This document shows positions 1-9,014 of a DNA stretch of 64,000 bases, in pieces. This DNA comes from JBLZUR01 sp048565625 (GTDB taxonomy: Bacteria > Pseudomonadota > Alphaproteobacteria > Sphingomonadales > Sphingomonadaceae). Position numbers and translations under genes: made by a program. A model generated the notes under the pieces. The model did not search any database, had not been told where the DNA came from, and worked only from the letters and a program-made list of their open reading frames with translations. The DNA lies in the NCBI RefSeq assembly GCF_048565625.1, contig NZ_JBLZUR010000002.1:2542001-2606000 (forward strand). Reading direction: 5' to 3'. Position 1 is the stretch's first letter, and every line of letters starts with the position of its first letter.

Positions 1-1019
1 TGCGCGACGAGTTCGTGGCCGACTACGTCTTCCCGATGATGCGCGCCAATGCGCTCTACGAGGGGCTGTACCTTCTCGGCACCTCGATCGCCCGGCCGCT
101 GATCGCCAAGAAGCAGATCGAGATCGCGCGGGCGGTCGGCGCGGACGCGGTCTCCCACGGGGCCACCGGCAAGGGCAACGATCAGGTCCGCTTCGAACTC
201 GGCTATTACGCGCTCGCGCCCGACATCAAGGTCATCGCCCCCTGGCGCGAATGGGATCTGACCAGCCGCACCCGCCTGATCGAATATGCCGAGGCACACC
301 AGATCCCGGTGCCGAAGGACAAGCGCGGGGAATCGCCCTTCTCCACCGACGCGAACCTCCTCCACACCTCGTCCGAGGGCAAGGTGCTGGAGGATCCGTG
401 GGAGGAGGTGCCCGACTACGTCTATTCGCGCACCGTCAATCCGGAGGATGCGCCCGACGCGCCCGTGTACATCACCGTCGACTTCGAGCGCGGGGATGCG
501 GTGGCGATCGATGGGCAGGCGCACGGCCCGGCGGACCTGCTGGCCAAGCTCAACGACCTCGGCCGCACCCATGGCATCGGCCGGCTCGACCTGGTCGAGA
601 ACCGCTTCGTCGGGATGAAGAGCCGGGGCATGTACGAGACGCCGGGCGGCACCATCCTCCATTTGGCGCATCGCGGGATCGAGCAGATCACGCTGGATCG
701 CGGTGCGGCGCATCTGAAGGACGAGCTGGCGCCCCGCTATGCCGAGCTCATCTACAACGGCTTCTGGTTCTCGCCCGAGCGGGAGATGCTGCAGGCCGCG
801 ATCGACCACAGCCAGGCGAAGGTGACCGGCACCGTCCGGCTGAAGCTCTACAAGGGCGGCGTCTACGTGGTGGGGCGGAAGTCGCCGCACTCGCTCTATT
901 CGGAAAAGGTCGTCACCTTCGAGGACGACGCCGGCGCCTACGACCAGCGCGACGCCGCGGGCTTCATCAAGCTCAACGCGCTGAGGCTGCGGCTGCTGGG
1001 ACGGAGGGACCGCGATTGA
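1..1019 (+). CDS. argG: Argininosuccinate synthase, C-terminal part (gene starts before the window)
   Basis: Catalyses the ATP-dependent joining of citrulline and aspartate to argininosuccinate, the penultimate step of arginine synthesis, in the cytoplasm. The first complete codon is at position 3 and the frame is open from the window edge. About 338 residues are visible of a family usually near 400, so the N-terminal ATP-binding part is outside. The visible part begins with the conserved block DYVFPMMRANALYEGLYLLG, then TSIARPLIAK and the SHGATGKGNDQVRFE block that contacts citrulline and aspartate. The stop TGA is followed within 3 bases by a palindromic repeat. A GTG at 15 is internal and not a real start. 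Confidence 0.96.
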   Translation, partial: RDEFVADYVFPMMRANALYEGLYLLGTSIARPLIAKKQIEIARAVGADAVSHGATGKGNDQVRFELGYYALAPDIKVIAPWREWDLTSRTRLIEYAEAHQIPVPKDKRGESPFSTDANLLHTSSEGKVLEDPWEEVPDYVYSRTVNPEDAPDAPVYITVDFERGDAVAIDGQAHGPADLLAKLNDLGRTHGIGRLDLVENRFVGMKSRGMYETPGGTILHLAHRGIEQITLDRGAAHLKDELAPRYAELIYNGFWFSPEREMLQAAIDHSQAKVTGTVRLKLYKGGVYVVGRKSPHSLYSEKVVTFEDDAGAYDQRDAAGFIKLNALRLRLLGRRDRD

Positions 1020-1021
1020 TC

Positions 1022-1159
1022 GATCCTCCCCCGCAAGGGGGAGGGGGACCAGCGAAGCTGGTGGAGGGGGAGGTCAGGGAAGGCCTCGGCAATCAAGGAC
1101 GCCGCCGCCCTCCCCCTCCGTCGCTTGTCAGCGCTACCTCCCCCTGGCGAGGGAGGATC
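1022..1159. repeat. Palindromic intergenic repeat, copy A
   Basis: One of a family of long imperfect inverted repeats. The left arm begins GATCCTCCCCC, folds on itself (CCTCCC, short loop, GGGAGG), then reads GGGGACC and a second small hairpin ending GGTGGAGGGG. The right arm mirrors this and ends GGGAGGATC. It lies between two convergent genes, and its last bases supply part of the stop codon of the glycosyltransferase gene. Related copies lie at 8731-8870, 10788-10917, 15774-15904, 25132-25271 and, expanded, 32091-32579. It may act as a bidirectional terminator. Confidence 0.85.
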
Positions 1160-2690
1160 ATTTCCGCCCCCGCACCACATCATCCCGCCTGAGCACGACC
1201 ACATCGATCGCGCCCTGCCGATACCGCCCCACCACCGTCCGGTCCGCCTCGTCCAGCGCGGTCAGGAACCGGTCCTTGAAGTCATAGGCACTCCCCCCCA
1301 GCCGCAGCAGCCACACCGTCGGCGCCTTCGCCACCGCCTCTGACCGCGCGATCTCTCGGAACCGCGGCGTCCTGAGCAGCACCACCCCCCGGCTGCCCGT
1401 CGAATAGATGCTGTCCGGCTCCAGCCGCGCCGGCACCGGCCCCGGCACCGGCCGGCTGTCGACCGTCAACCCGGCATCCCGCGCCGCCCGGTCGAAAGGC
1501 AGCGCGCCCTCATTGGGATAGGACAGCACGATGTCCCCCGCCCGCATCCGGGGGGCCATCCACTGGACCAGCCGGTTCCAGTCCTGCCGCGGCCGCGACT
1601 TCGCCACCCGCCAGCCGGTCTGCCCCATGTCCCCCAGCGGCACGAGCGCCAGTGCCAGCGGCAGCACCCGCCACCATCCCGGCACCACCGCCACCGGCAC
1701 GGCGGCGAGCACCGCCAGCGGCACGATCGTCGGCGACATGATCCGGGGGATGAACACCGGCGTGACGGTGGCGGAGATCAGGCAGGTCAGCCCCAGCGGC
1801 ACCAGCGCCAGCACCGCCAGCGTCACCCCCATCCGCCGCCGCTCCGCCCGCCACAGCATCCACGCCAGCCCGCCCACCGCAAATGCGGCGGCAACACCCC
1901 AGGCCGGCCACCAGGTCGTGACCCACAGCCCCGCCAGCCGCCGCCCCAGCAATCCCGGCTGCCACCGCAACCAGGTCGAATGCTCCCACTCGCGCATCTG
2001 ATCGAGCATGATGAGCAGCGCCGGCAAATAGCACAGCGCCACCAGGACGTGCCCCGCCGCCAGCGCCGCCCAATCCCGCCGCGCCAGCCGCCGTCCCCAC
2101 AACTGCACCGCCAAGCCAAGGCCCAGCGCGAAGCCGAACAGCGGCCCCAGATTATGCGTCCACAGCATCACCGCTTGGGCCACGAAGAACAGCGCCAGAC
2201 CCCGCCGCCGCAATCCCGCCTCACCACCGATCCGCAGCAACGCCCCGATCGCCAGCGCATAGACCAAGGCCATCAGCGCATAGGGCCGCACCTCCCGCGC
2301 CATCATCACCAGCGACGGCGCGAACGCCACCGCTGCGCCCGCCCCGAGCATGAGCCAAGGCCGCCCTCGCATCCCGCGCCCCACCTGCCCGGCGACCAGC
2401 ATCGTCGCCGCGATCAGCGCCGTCCCGCAAACCAGCCCGAGGCTGCGCAGCCCCAGAACGCTGTCCGAAAACACCAGCGACCACAGCCGCAGCAGCGAAT
2501 AATAGAACGGCGGATGCACCTCATAGGTCGGCACCACCGTCCACAGGAACCGAAACCCGCCCGCCGCTGCATAGGCGCTATACGCCTCGTCCAGCCACAG
2601 CGGCTTGGCGGCGAGATGGTAGGCGCGCAGGAACGCGCCCGCGATCAGGATCGCCGCGCCACCGATCCAGAACCACGCCCGATGTCTCAA
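1158..2690 (-). CDS. GT39/ArnT-like membrane glycosyltransferase
   Basis: A 510-residue polytopic inner-membrane protein. It begins with a membrane segment followed by the acidic loop motif LWLDEAYSAY and HPPFYYSLLRLW, which fits the first periplasmic loop of GT-C enzymes of the PMT/ArnT type that transfer sugar from a polyprenyl-phosphate carrier. About ten more hydrophobic segments follow, then a soluble C-terminal domain of roughly 120 residues. The start is a TTG sharing TTGA with the stop of the upstream oxidoreductase gene, so translation is probably coupled. Acceptor and sugar cannot be read from the sequence. Family assignment is firm to the fold level only. Confidence 0.8.
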   Translation of the reverse strand: MRHRAWFWIGGAAILIAGAFLRAYHLAAKPLWLDEAYSAYAAAGGFRFLWTVVPTYEVHPPFYYSLLRLWSLVFSDSVLGLRSLGLVCGTALIAATMLVAGQVGRGMRGRPWLMLGAGAAVAFAPSLVMMAREVRPYALMALVYALAIGALLRIGGEAGLRRRGLALFFVAQAVMLWTHNLGPLFGFALGLGLAVQLWGRRLARRDWAALAAGHVLVALCYLPALLIMLDQMREWEHSTWLRWQPGLLGRRLAGLWVTTWWPAWGVAAAFAVGGLAWMLWRAERRRMGVTLAVLALVPLGLTCLISATVTPVFIPRIMSPTIVPLAVLAAVPVAVVPGWWRVLPLALALVPLGDMGQTGWRVAKSRPRQDWNRLVQWMAPRMRAGDIVLSYPNEGALPFDRAARDAGLTVDSRPVPGPVPARLEPDSIYSTGSRGVVLLRTPRFREIARSEAVAKAPTVWLLRLGGSAYDFKDRFLTALDEADRTVVGRYRQGAIDVVVLRRDDVVRGRK

Positions 2691-3859
2691 GCTGACGGCG
2701 CGCCGCGCGGGCGGAACAGCCGCGCCGCATGCGCCACCGCCTCATAGGCGGCCGCATAGTCCGGCACCTCGCTGTCATCCCCGTAGCCGAAGTAATCGTC
2801 CGCCCCGACCGGCTGCAGCACGATCCCATCCCGCCGCGCCAGGATCGACAGCCCGTCATGGTACAGCCCGTAGAACGCACCGCGCTGCGGCAGCAGCCAG
2901 GCGATCTGCCCGCGCACCGGCACCACGCTCTCGTCCCGGAACAGCGCCCGCGCGCCATAGCCGGTGCAGTTGATCACCACCTTCTCCCTGATCCGCGCCA
3001 GATCGGCCGGCTCATGGAACTCGGCCGGCACGAAGCGCCCGCCCGAGATCAGGAAGTCGTGCTCCAGCTGCCGGGCAAGGTCCGCGACGTTGAACGTCAT
3101 CGCCACCGTCCTGCGCACCACCGGCGCGTCGAAGGGGTGCGTGCCCGCCACCATCATCTCGGATGAGGGCGTGATGTCCCGGATACGGTCGCCAAACGTC
3201 GCGAACTGCGGCCGCCCCGCCTGCAGCGCCTCCGCCGACGCACCGTGATGCCGCTCCATCAGGCTGTAGCGGTCCACCCATTCCACGGGATCGCCGGGCG
3301 TGCCGAGGAAGCTCTGATGATATTGAAACGCGGCGCGTGCCATCCGCTCCCAGCGTGTCGCGAAGTCCGCCGCCGTTGCCCCCTCTATCGCGATCCGCGA
3401 ATCCGGCGTCCAGCTACCTGTCGCCCGCGCCGAACGCACATAGGGGAAGCGCTCCTTGGCGTAGATCGTCACCTTCGCCCCCATGCGCTGCGCCGTGATC
3501 GCGGTGGTCAGCCCGATCGCCCCCGCCCCGATCACCGCGACTTCGCGCACCCCGTCCGCAAGCGCCAACGGCACCGCCTCCTGCGCGGAACCCCAGGACA
3601 GTGACCAGCCGCTGCCGCCATGACCGTAATGATGGACGACCCGCTTTCGCCCGACCTGCTCGACCTCGATGCGAGGTCCGGCCGCGCGGAAGGGGCGCGT
3701 GCAGACGGTTACACGGAACAGCCGGTCGGGCGTCGCATGGATCGGCACGATCGCGGGGGGGGAGGCGAAGCCGGTCTGGCTTCGCGCCATGCCCGGACGG
3801 CCAAGCACCAGCCCGGCCGCCGCAAGTGCCCCGCCGCGCATCAATCCCCGCCTGTCCAC
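2687..3859 (-). CDS. Tat-exported FAD oxidoreductase of the D-amino-acid oxidase type, circularly permuted
   Basis: A 390-residue protein starting with a twin-arginine type signal (MDRRGLMRGG, then an Ala/Gly-rich hydrophobic stretch). The FAD-binding Rossmann motif VIGAGAIGLTTAITAQRMGA lies near residues 109-128, not at the N-terminus. Ahead of it, near residues 50-90, is the block HHYGHGGSGWSLSWGSAQE, which in ordinary D-amino-acid oxidases forms the C-terminal end. The protein's own C-terminus stops just after a segment resembling the middle-to-late part of the family fold (INCTGYGARALFRD, VRGQIAW). This order indicates a circular permutation of the DAO domain. The likely reaction is FAD-dependent oxidation of an amine or amino acid in the periplasm; the substrate is unknown. 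It is coupled to the downstream glycosyltransferase gene. Confidence 0.82.
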   Translation of the reverse strand: MDRRGLMRGGALAAAGLVLGRPGMARSQTGFASPPAIVPIHATPDRLFRVTVCTRPFRAAGPRIEVEQVGRKRVVHHYGHGGSGWSLSWGSAQEAVPLALADGVREVAVIGAGAIGLTTAITAQRMGAKVTIYAKERFPYVRSARATGSWTPDSRIAIEGATAADFATRWERMARAAFQYHQSFLGTPGDPVEWVDRYSLMERHHGASAEALQAGRPQFATFGDRIRDITPSSEMMVAGTHPFDAPVVRRTVAMTFNVADLARQLEHDFLISGGRFVPAEFHEPADLARIREKVVINCTGYGARALFRDESVVPVRGQIAWLLPQRGAFYGLYHDGLSILARRDGIVLQPVGADDYFGYGDDSEVPDYAAAYEAVAHAARLFRPRGAPSA

Positions 3860-4146
3860 GCGACGCTCCTTCCGTGCTCCGCCCTACGTTGACGGGAAAT
3901 CAGCGGGTTTTCAACGCCACCGCGTCGCGCTCGAAATCCAAAGAATATCGACGAAAACAGTCTTCTGGATCACACTAAATGTCTCGCATGCTAACAACAT
4001 GACACATCTGCCTCCCAAAATCCTCTGGCAGGCCGCGTGTGTTTTCATTAAGAGCGCCGACGCCGGCCGGGGGAAGGTTGGCGGGGGGATGTCATCAGGC
4101 TGCGATCGTCGCGAGCGCCCCTCCGATTCTTGCGCAGGGGATTTCG
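3860..4146. other. Intergenic region with divergent promoters (expected)
   Basis: A 287-base gap, noticeably richer in A/T than its neighbours around 3890-4030, between two divergently read genes. A GTG-led extension of the RTX frame begins at 4039, but its translation does not resemble coding sequence of the family, so I treat it as non-coding leader. No specific operator was recognised. Confidence 0.5.
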
Positions 4147-6003
4147 ATGGCGAGCTTTGTTCCAACAGATGGAAACGACACCTACACTGGCAGCTTTGGG
4201 CGCGACCTGCTGTTCGGCGGCCTCGGCAACGACAAGCTGTCGGGCGGCGAGAACAACGACAGCCTCCACGGCGGCGCGGGTGACGATACCCTGATCGGCG
4301 GGAACGGCGGCGACATCATCAACGGCGATGCGGGCAAGGACTCGATCAACGGTGGAAACGGCGATGATCAGGTGTTCGTCGGCTACGACAGCAGCTTCTA
4401 TGACGGCCGCTCCGGCGTGGGAGTCGGCAACGCGATCCAACAGGTCAAGGGCGACAAGCTGAACGGCGGCCACGGCGTCGACACCCTGTTTATCGAGGCT
4501 TCCCTCGAAACGAAGGGCCTGACCTTCAAGGCGGCAACGCCAGCGAAGTCGGTGACCTTCGCCGGCGCATCGATCACCGGCTTCGAGCGCTACGCAATCT
4601 GGGGCGGCAGCGGCAAGGACGTCCTCACCGGCTATGTCCTGAACGATCGGCTGTACGGCAATGGCGGCGACGACAAGCTCAGCGGCCTGGCGGGCAACGA
4701 CAGCCTTATCGGCGGCGCGGGCAAGGACACCCTGCTCGGCGGCAACGGCCGTGACACGGTCGAAGGTGGCGATGGCAATGACAGCATCGAAGGCGGGGCG
4801 GGTTCCGATAATCTGAGCGGCGAAACCTATTACACCTTCGGCAGCACCGGCGGAAACGACACGATCAAGGGCGGTGCCGGCGACGATTTCATCAACGGCA
4901 ATGGCGGCAAGAACGTGCTGAACGGTGAAGCCGGAAACGATGGCATCACCTTCCATGCTGGCGACAAGGCGGACGGCGGCTCGGGCGTGGATCGGCTGAG
5001 CCTGGACTTCTCAGATCAGACCAACGCCGAGAATTTCAAGATGGCGGCCGCGCTGACGTTCAAGGCCGGCGGAACCGCCAAGGGCTTCGAGATACTCGAT
5101 TTCGACGGCGGCTCTGGTGCCGACAAGGTGACCGGCGGGGCACAGTCCGACTACCTTTACGGCGGCGACGGCAACGACTCGCTGGTCGGTGGCAAGGGAT
5201 CGGACCAGCTGGACGGCGGCGACGGCAACGACACCGTTCGCGGCGGCGCGGATAGCGACAATTTGAGCGACGGCCTCGGCGCGGATAAGCTATATGGTGA
5301 AGACGGCAACGACTTCATCAACGTGTCGGAAAACGGCTACACCATGGACCTCCAGAAGGATGTCGTCGACGGTGGCGCCGGCACCGACTCGGTGACCTTC
5401 TACAGCTACAACTGGTCGGTCGTCCTCGACCTCTCCAACCAGAAGAACAATGACGGCTATATCAAGGGCGACACCTTCACGAGCATCGAGCGGTTCACCG
5501 GCACCGGCTACGACGACATCCTGAAGGGCGGCAGCGGCAATGACCGCCTCGACGGCAATGGTGCGGACGACATCCTCGTCGGCGGCGGCGGCAACGACAC
5601 GCTGATCGGGAATTCGGGGGCGGACCATTTCACCGGCGGCGCCGGCAAGGACTTCTTCGAACTGAGCCTAGGCTTCAACTATTACTCCAACGACACCTGG
5701 CTGGGCGACACCATCACCGACTTCAAGTCGGGCCAGGACAAGATTGGCCTGTATGGCGCGAGCCTCGGCTTGGGCTTCCCCTATAACAAGGGCGTCGCCA
5801 TCACCACCGTGTCGGGCACGGCGGACCCCGTCTCCACCGCCAGCAAGGCGAACCTGATCTTCAACTCGACCAGTCACGAGTTGTGGTTCGACATGGATGG
5901 CAAAGGTGGCGAGTACGACGCCGTGCTTCTCGCCACGCTAGAGGGCGTCAAGTCGGTTAAGGCGAGTGATTTCGACTTCGTCACGGCAAGCTACTTGATC
6001 TGA
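4147..6003 (+). CDS. RTX (hemolysin-type calcium-binding repeat) secreted protein
   Basis: A protein of about 618 residues, made almost entirely of glycine- and aspartate-rich nonapeptide repeats of the GGxGxDxxx kind (GGLGNDKLSGG, GGAGDDTLIGG, GGNGDDQVF and many more), grouped in blocks separated by non-repeat stretches. Such repeats fold as calcium-bound parallel beta rolls after export. There is no Sec signal; the C-terminal 100 residues (GGAGKDFFELS, then DTITDFKSGQDKI) match the serralysin-type C-terminal module recognised by type I secretion systems. No protease, lipase or other catalytic domain is visible. The ATG at 4147 was chosen because the repeat protein begins there, with AGGGG eight bases upstream. 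A terminator follows directly. Confidence 0.88.
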   Translation: MASFVPTDGNDTYTGSFGRDLLFGGLGNDKLSGGENNDSLHGGAGDDTLIGGNGGDIINGDAGKDSINGGNGDDQVFVGYDSSFYDGRSGVGVGNAIQQVKGDKLNGGHGVDTLFIEASLETKGLTFKAATPAKSVTFAGASITGFERYAIWGGSGKDVLTGYVLNDRLYGNGGDDKLSGLAGNDSLIGGAGKDTLLGGNGRDTVEGGDGNDSIEGGAGSDNLSGETYYTFGSTGGNDTIKGGAGDDFINGNGGKNVLNGEAGNDGITFHAGDKADGGSGVDRLSLDFSDQTNAENFKMAAALTFKAGGTAKGFEILDFDGGSGADKVTGGAQSDYLYGGDGNDSLVGGKGSDQLDGGDGNDTVRGGADSDNLSDGLGADKLYGEDGNDFINVSENGYTMDLQKDVVDGGAGTDSVTFYSYNWSVVLDLSNQKNNDGYIKGDTFTSIERFTGTGYDDILKGGSGNDRLDGNGADDILVGGGGNDTLIGNSGADHFTGGAGKDFFELSLGFNYYSNDTWLGDTITDFKSGQDKIGLYGASLGLGFPYNKGVAITTVSGTADPVSTASKANLIFNSTSHELWFDMDGKGGEYDAVLLATLEGVKSVKASDFDFVTASYLI

Positions 6004-6026
6004 CCGGCGGACGGGCCTGACCCGAG

Positions 6027-6061
6027 GGCCCGCCGGAGCGATCCGGCGGGCCTTCTTGTTT
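6027..6061 (+). terminator. Rho-independent terminator of the RTX gene
   Basis: A perfect 11-bp stem (GGCCCGCCGGA, loop GCGA, TCCGGCGGGCC) is followed by a T-rich run, TTCTTGTTT. It begins 23 bases after the RTX stop codon. Confidence 0.9.
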
Positions 6062-6088
6062 CCGTCACACGCCCCTATCTAGGCGGCA

Positions 6089-7906
6089 ATGCCGCCCGAT
6101 AGTCCCGTCAGCACCGAACCGGTCGAAGCCGGCTTTGCAACCCTCCGCCGCTTCATCCCCTATCTCTGGCCGAAACACGCGCCGGCGATGCGCGCGCGGG
6201 TGGCGCTCGCCCTCTTCTGCGTTCTCCTCGCCAAGGCGGCGACGCTCGCCATGCCCTTCGCCTACAAGGCGGCGATCGATCGCATGGCGCCTCAGCTGCG
6301 TGACGGCGCGGACATCGCCATCGCTCTTGTCGTCGCCTATGCCGGCGCGCGCTTCGGCGGCGTCCTCTTCGACAATCTCCGCAACGCCATCTTCGAACGC
6401 GTGGGCCAGGACGCCGCGCGGCGTCTCGCGGAGGAGGTGTTCCGCCACCTCCACAACCTCTCGCTCCGCTTCCATCTCGAACGGCGCACCGGCGTCGTCA
6501 CCAAGGTGGTCGAACGCGGCACCAAGAGCATCGACACGATGCTCTATTTCCTCCTGTTCAATATCGCGCCGACCATCATCGAACTGACCGCCGTCTGCAT
6601 CATCTTCCAGGTGAAGTTCGGCTTCGGCCTCGTCCTCGCCACCCTCGCCGCGATCACCCTCTACATCGCCTTCACCCGCATGGTGACGGATTGGCGATCC
6701 CGCCTTCGCCGGGAAATGAACGAGTTCGACACCCGCGCCGTCGGCCGTGCCGTCGACTCGCTCCTCAACTACGAGACCGTCAAATACTTCAATGCGGAGG
6801 AGCGGGAGGCGCGCCGCTATGGTCGCGCGGTGGATGCCTATGCCGTCGCCGCCACCCGCAACGAAACCTCGCTCGCTGCCCTCAACGTCGGCCAGTCGCT
6901 CATCACCAACCTGATGATGGCGGGCGCGATGGGCTTCTCCGTCTGGGGTTGGAGCGTCGGCCGGTTCAGCGTCGGCGATGTCGTCCTCGTCAACACCCTC
7001 CTCACCCAGCTCTTCCGCCCGCTCGACCTGCTCGGCATGGTCTATCGCGAGATCCGGCAGGGCTTGATCGACATGGGCGCGATGTTCGGCCTGATCGACA
7101 CCGGGGCCGAGGTCGTGGACAAGCCGGGTGCGCCGCCGCTGCAGCCGAAGGGCGGACATATCCGCTTCGAACATGTCGCCTTCGCCTATGATCCCGACCG
7201 CCAGATCCTGCGCGATCTCGACATCGACGTGCCGGCCGGATCGACGCTCGCCGTCGTCGGCCCCTCCGGCGCGGGCAAGTCCACCATCGCCCGCCTGCTC
7301 TATCGCTTCTACGACGTGACCGGCGGCCGCATCCTCATCGACGGGCAGGATGTCGCCGACGTGCGGCAGGACAGCGTCCGCGCCGCGATCGGCATCGTGC
7401 CGCAGGACACCGTCCTCTTCAACGACACCATCGGCTACAACATCGCCTATGGCCGCGACGGTGCCACGCCGGAGGAGATCGAGGCGGCGGCGCGCGGGGC
7501 CGCGATCGAGGACCTGCTCGCCAAGCTTCCCGACGGGTTCGAAACCCAGGTCGGCGAACGCGGCCTGAAGCTGTCCGGCGGTGAGAAGCAGCGCGTCGCC
7601 ATCGCCCGCACCCTCCTCAAGAACCCGCCAATCCTAATCCTGGACGAGGCGACCAGCGCCCTCGACAGCCGGACGGAGGCGGAGATACAGGCCACCCTGA
7701 AGGGCGTCGCCCGCAACCGCACCACCATCGTCATCGCCCACCGCCTCTCGACCATTGTCGACGCCGACCAGATCGTCGTACTCGACGCGGGCCGCATCAT
7801 CGAGCGCGGCACCCATGCCGAACTGGTCCGCCTGGGCGGCACCTATGCCGAAATGTGGTCCCGCCAGCAGGCCGAGCAGGAGGAAGCAGCACTCGCGGCG
7901 GAGTAA
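6089..7906 (+). CDS. Atm1/HMT1-type ABC exporter (fused permease and ATPase)
   Basis: A 605-residue half-transporter that would dimerise in the inner membrane. The N-terminal half (about 1-330) holds six membrane helices and contains the conserved NYETVKYFNAE block typical of the Atm1 group. The ATPase domain has Walker A GPSGAGKST (about 391), the signature LSGGEKQR (about 496), Walker B LILDEATSALD (about 515) and the switch histidine in IVIAHRLST (about 550). Bacterial members export glutathione conjugates or metal-glutathione complexes. It follows the RTX terminator and is probably a separate unit; lacking a C39-like domain or a membrane fusion partner, it is unlikely to be the RTX exporter. 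A Shine-Dalgarno-like AGGCGG precedes the ATG. Confidence 0.9.
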   Translation: MPPDSPVSTEPVEAGFATLRRFIPYLWPKHAPAMRARVALALFCVLLAKAATLAMPFAYKAAIDRMAPQLRDGADIAIALVVAYAGARFGGVLFDNLRNAIFERVGQDAARRLAEEVFRHLHNLSLRFHLERRTGVVTKVVERGTKSIDTMLYFLLFNIAPTIIELTAVCIIFQVKFGFGLVLATLAAITLYIAFTRMVTDWRSRLRREMNEFDTRAVGRAVDSLLNYETVKYFNAEEREARRYGRAVDAYAVAATRNETSLAALNVGQSLITNLMMAGAMGFSVWGWSVGRFSVGDVVLVNTLLTQLFRPLDLLGMVYREIRQGLIDMGAMFGLIDTGAEVVDKPGAPPLQPKGGHIRFEHVAFAYDPDRQILRDLDIDVPAGSTLAVVGPSGAGKSTIARLLYRFYDVTGGRILIDGQDVADVRQDSVRAAIGIVPQDTVLFNDTIGYNIAYGRDGATPEEIEAAARGAAIEDLLAKLPDGFETQVGERGLKLSGGEKQRVAIARTLLKNPPILILDEATSALDSRTEAEIQATLKGVARNRTTIVIAHRLSTIVDADQIVVLDAGRIIERGTHAELVRLGGTYAEMWSRQQAEQEEAALAAE

Positions 7907-8656
7907 CTACACTCCCGGCAGGGTCGCCGCGAATGCCTCCCACCACGGGCTCACGCAGAACCACGCGCCGAAATAGGCGGCGAACGCGGCCAGACCCACG
8001 CCCAGCTTGGTCGCCCAATGCACCCGTCCCAGCGTCCGCCGGTCCCAGAGGATCAGGGGAATGAACGTGCACACCGCCAGCGTCTGCAGGATGGCATGGC
8101 CGATCAGCATCGGCGGCATGATCGGCAGGCGCCCGACCGCCGGACCCATGAACAGCAGCGCCGCCGACAGCATCAGCCGCTTATGGGCCTGCCCATCCTT
8201 GCGCAGCCGCCAGCCGAGATAGGCGAGCGGGATGTAGGCCAGCAGCGTTCCGAACGGCACCGCCGTCCAGCCGAGCGGCGTCGCGAAGGGCGGGCCGTTC
8301 GCCCGCGCCACCTGTCCCACCATGCTGAAATACATGACCGGCACCAGCAGCACCGCCAGCACCATGCCCCCGATCCCCAGCCGCATGTGAAGGTCCCGCC
8401 GCCCCGCCGCGACCAGCGCGGTCTGCGCCCAGAACACCAGCAGCCACAGGGTGAACATCACCCCATGCAGGATCACCATCGGGTTCAGCGTCGGATTCGG
8501 CCGCGGATAATGCACCAGCCCGCGCAGATAGAAGCTCGGCGCAAAGCCGATCAGCACCAGCGCCGCCATCATATACGTCATCCGCGCAAAGAACCGCCGC
8601 TCGGCGGATTGCGGACGTGTCCCGCCCATCACGGGCGCATCGATCATCGTGCTCAT
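7907..8656 (-). CDS. Seven-helix membrane protein of unknown function
   Basis: A 249-residue protein with about seven hydrophobic segments and histidines near the ends of several of them (HGVMFTLW, HMRLG, HKRLM, HAILQ). That pattern resembles small haem- or quinone-associated membrane proteins, but I do not recognise a named family. It starts at an ATG with a second in-frame ATG three codons later. Its stop codon directly abuts the stop of the convergent ABC exporter gene with no base between them. Confidence 0.7.
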   Translation of the reverse strand: MSTMIDAPVMGGTRPQSAERRFFARMTYMMAALVLIGFAPSFYLRGLVHYPRPNPTLNPMVILHGVMFTLWLLVFWAQTALVAAGRRDLHMRLGIGGMVLAVLLVPVMYFSMVGQVARANGPPFATPLGWTAVPFGTLLAYIPLAYLGWRLRKDGQAHKRLMLSAALLFMGPAVGRLPIMPPMLIGHAILQTLAVCTFIPLILWDRRTLGRVHWATKLGVGLAAFAAYFGAWFCVSPWWEAFAATLPGV

Positions 8657-8730
8657 GCCGCCTCATCACCGGCCCCCCGGTCACAAGCGAGCCACCTGCG
8701 ACAAACACGGCAAGCAGCTCGACCAACCTG

Positions 8731-8870
8731 ATACCTCCCCCGGAGGGGGAGGGGGACCGCCGAAGGCGGTGGAGGGGTAGGTGCCGCACACACAAACCGC
8801 CGTAACTGTTGAACCTACCCCTCCACCCTGCTGGGCAGCGGCGGTCCCCCTCCCCTTCCAGCGGAGGATC
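8731..8870. repeat. Palindromic intergenic repeat, copy B
   Basis: Same family as 1022-1159. The left arm reads CCTCCCCCGGAGGGGGAGGG, then GGGGACCGCCGAAGGCGGTGG and AGGGGTAGGT; the right arm mirrors it and ends GCGGAGGATC. The centre is about 30 bases and holds no gene. It lies between divergently read genes, so it is not simply a terminator here. Confidence 0.85.
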
Positions 8871-8899
8871 ACCCCCTCGCGTCCAAGCCGCCCCTTTCC

Positions 8900-8997
8900 C
8901 GTCATCCCCGCGAAAGCGGGGATCGCGTTCAGCTCGCACGCCATCTCCCGCCGTGGTGCCGCCGTTCAGCGATCCCCGCTTTCGCGAGGATGACGGT
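8900..8997. repeat. Inverted pair of short palindromic repeats
   Basis: The unit CGTCATCCCCGCGAAAGC followed by GGGGATCG occurs at 8899-8924, and in inverted orientation at 8970-8997 (GATCCCCGCTTTCGCG then AGGATGACGG). Each unit is itself a hairpin (CCCCGC-GAAA-GCGGGG). It is a second intergenic repeat family, distinct from the GATCCTCCCC one, and ends 17 bases before recQ. Confidence 0.75.
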
Positions 8998-9014
8998 GAG
9001 GCTATCGCCGCCCC

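Noticed and set aside
4048..4956. Long open frame on the minus strand across the RTX gene
   Set aside because: It is an antisense reading of repetitive GC-rich codons; its translation (many Val/Ala/Asp) matches no protein pattern.
4180..5650. Short direct repeats that could be taken for a CRISPR or tandem array
   Set aside because: They are codon-phased Gly/Asp repeats of the RTX protein, with no constant spacer-repeat pattern.
6089..7906. ABC gene as the type I exporter of the RTX protein
   Set aside because: The sequence is Atm1-like (NYETVKYFNAE block), lies after a strong terminator, and has no fusion-protein partner.
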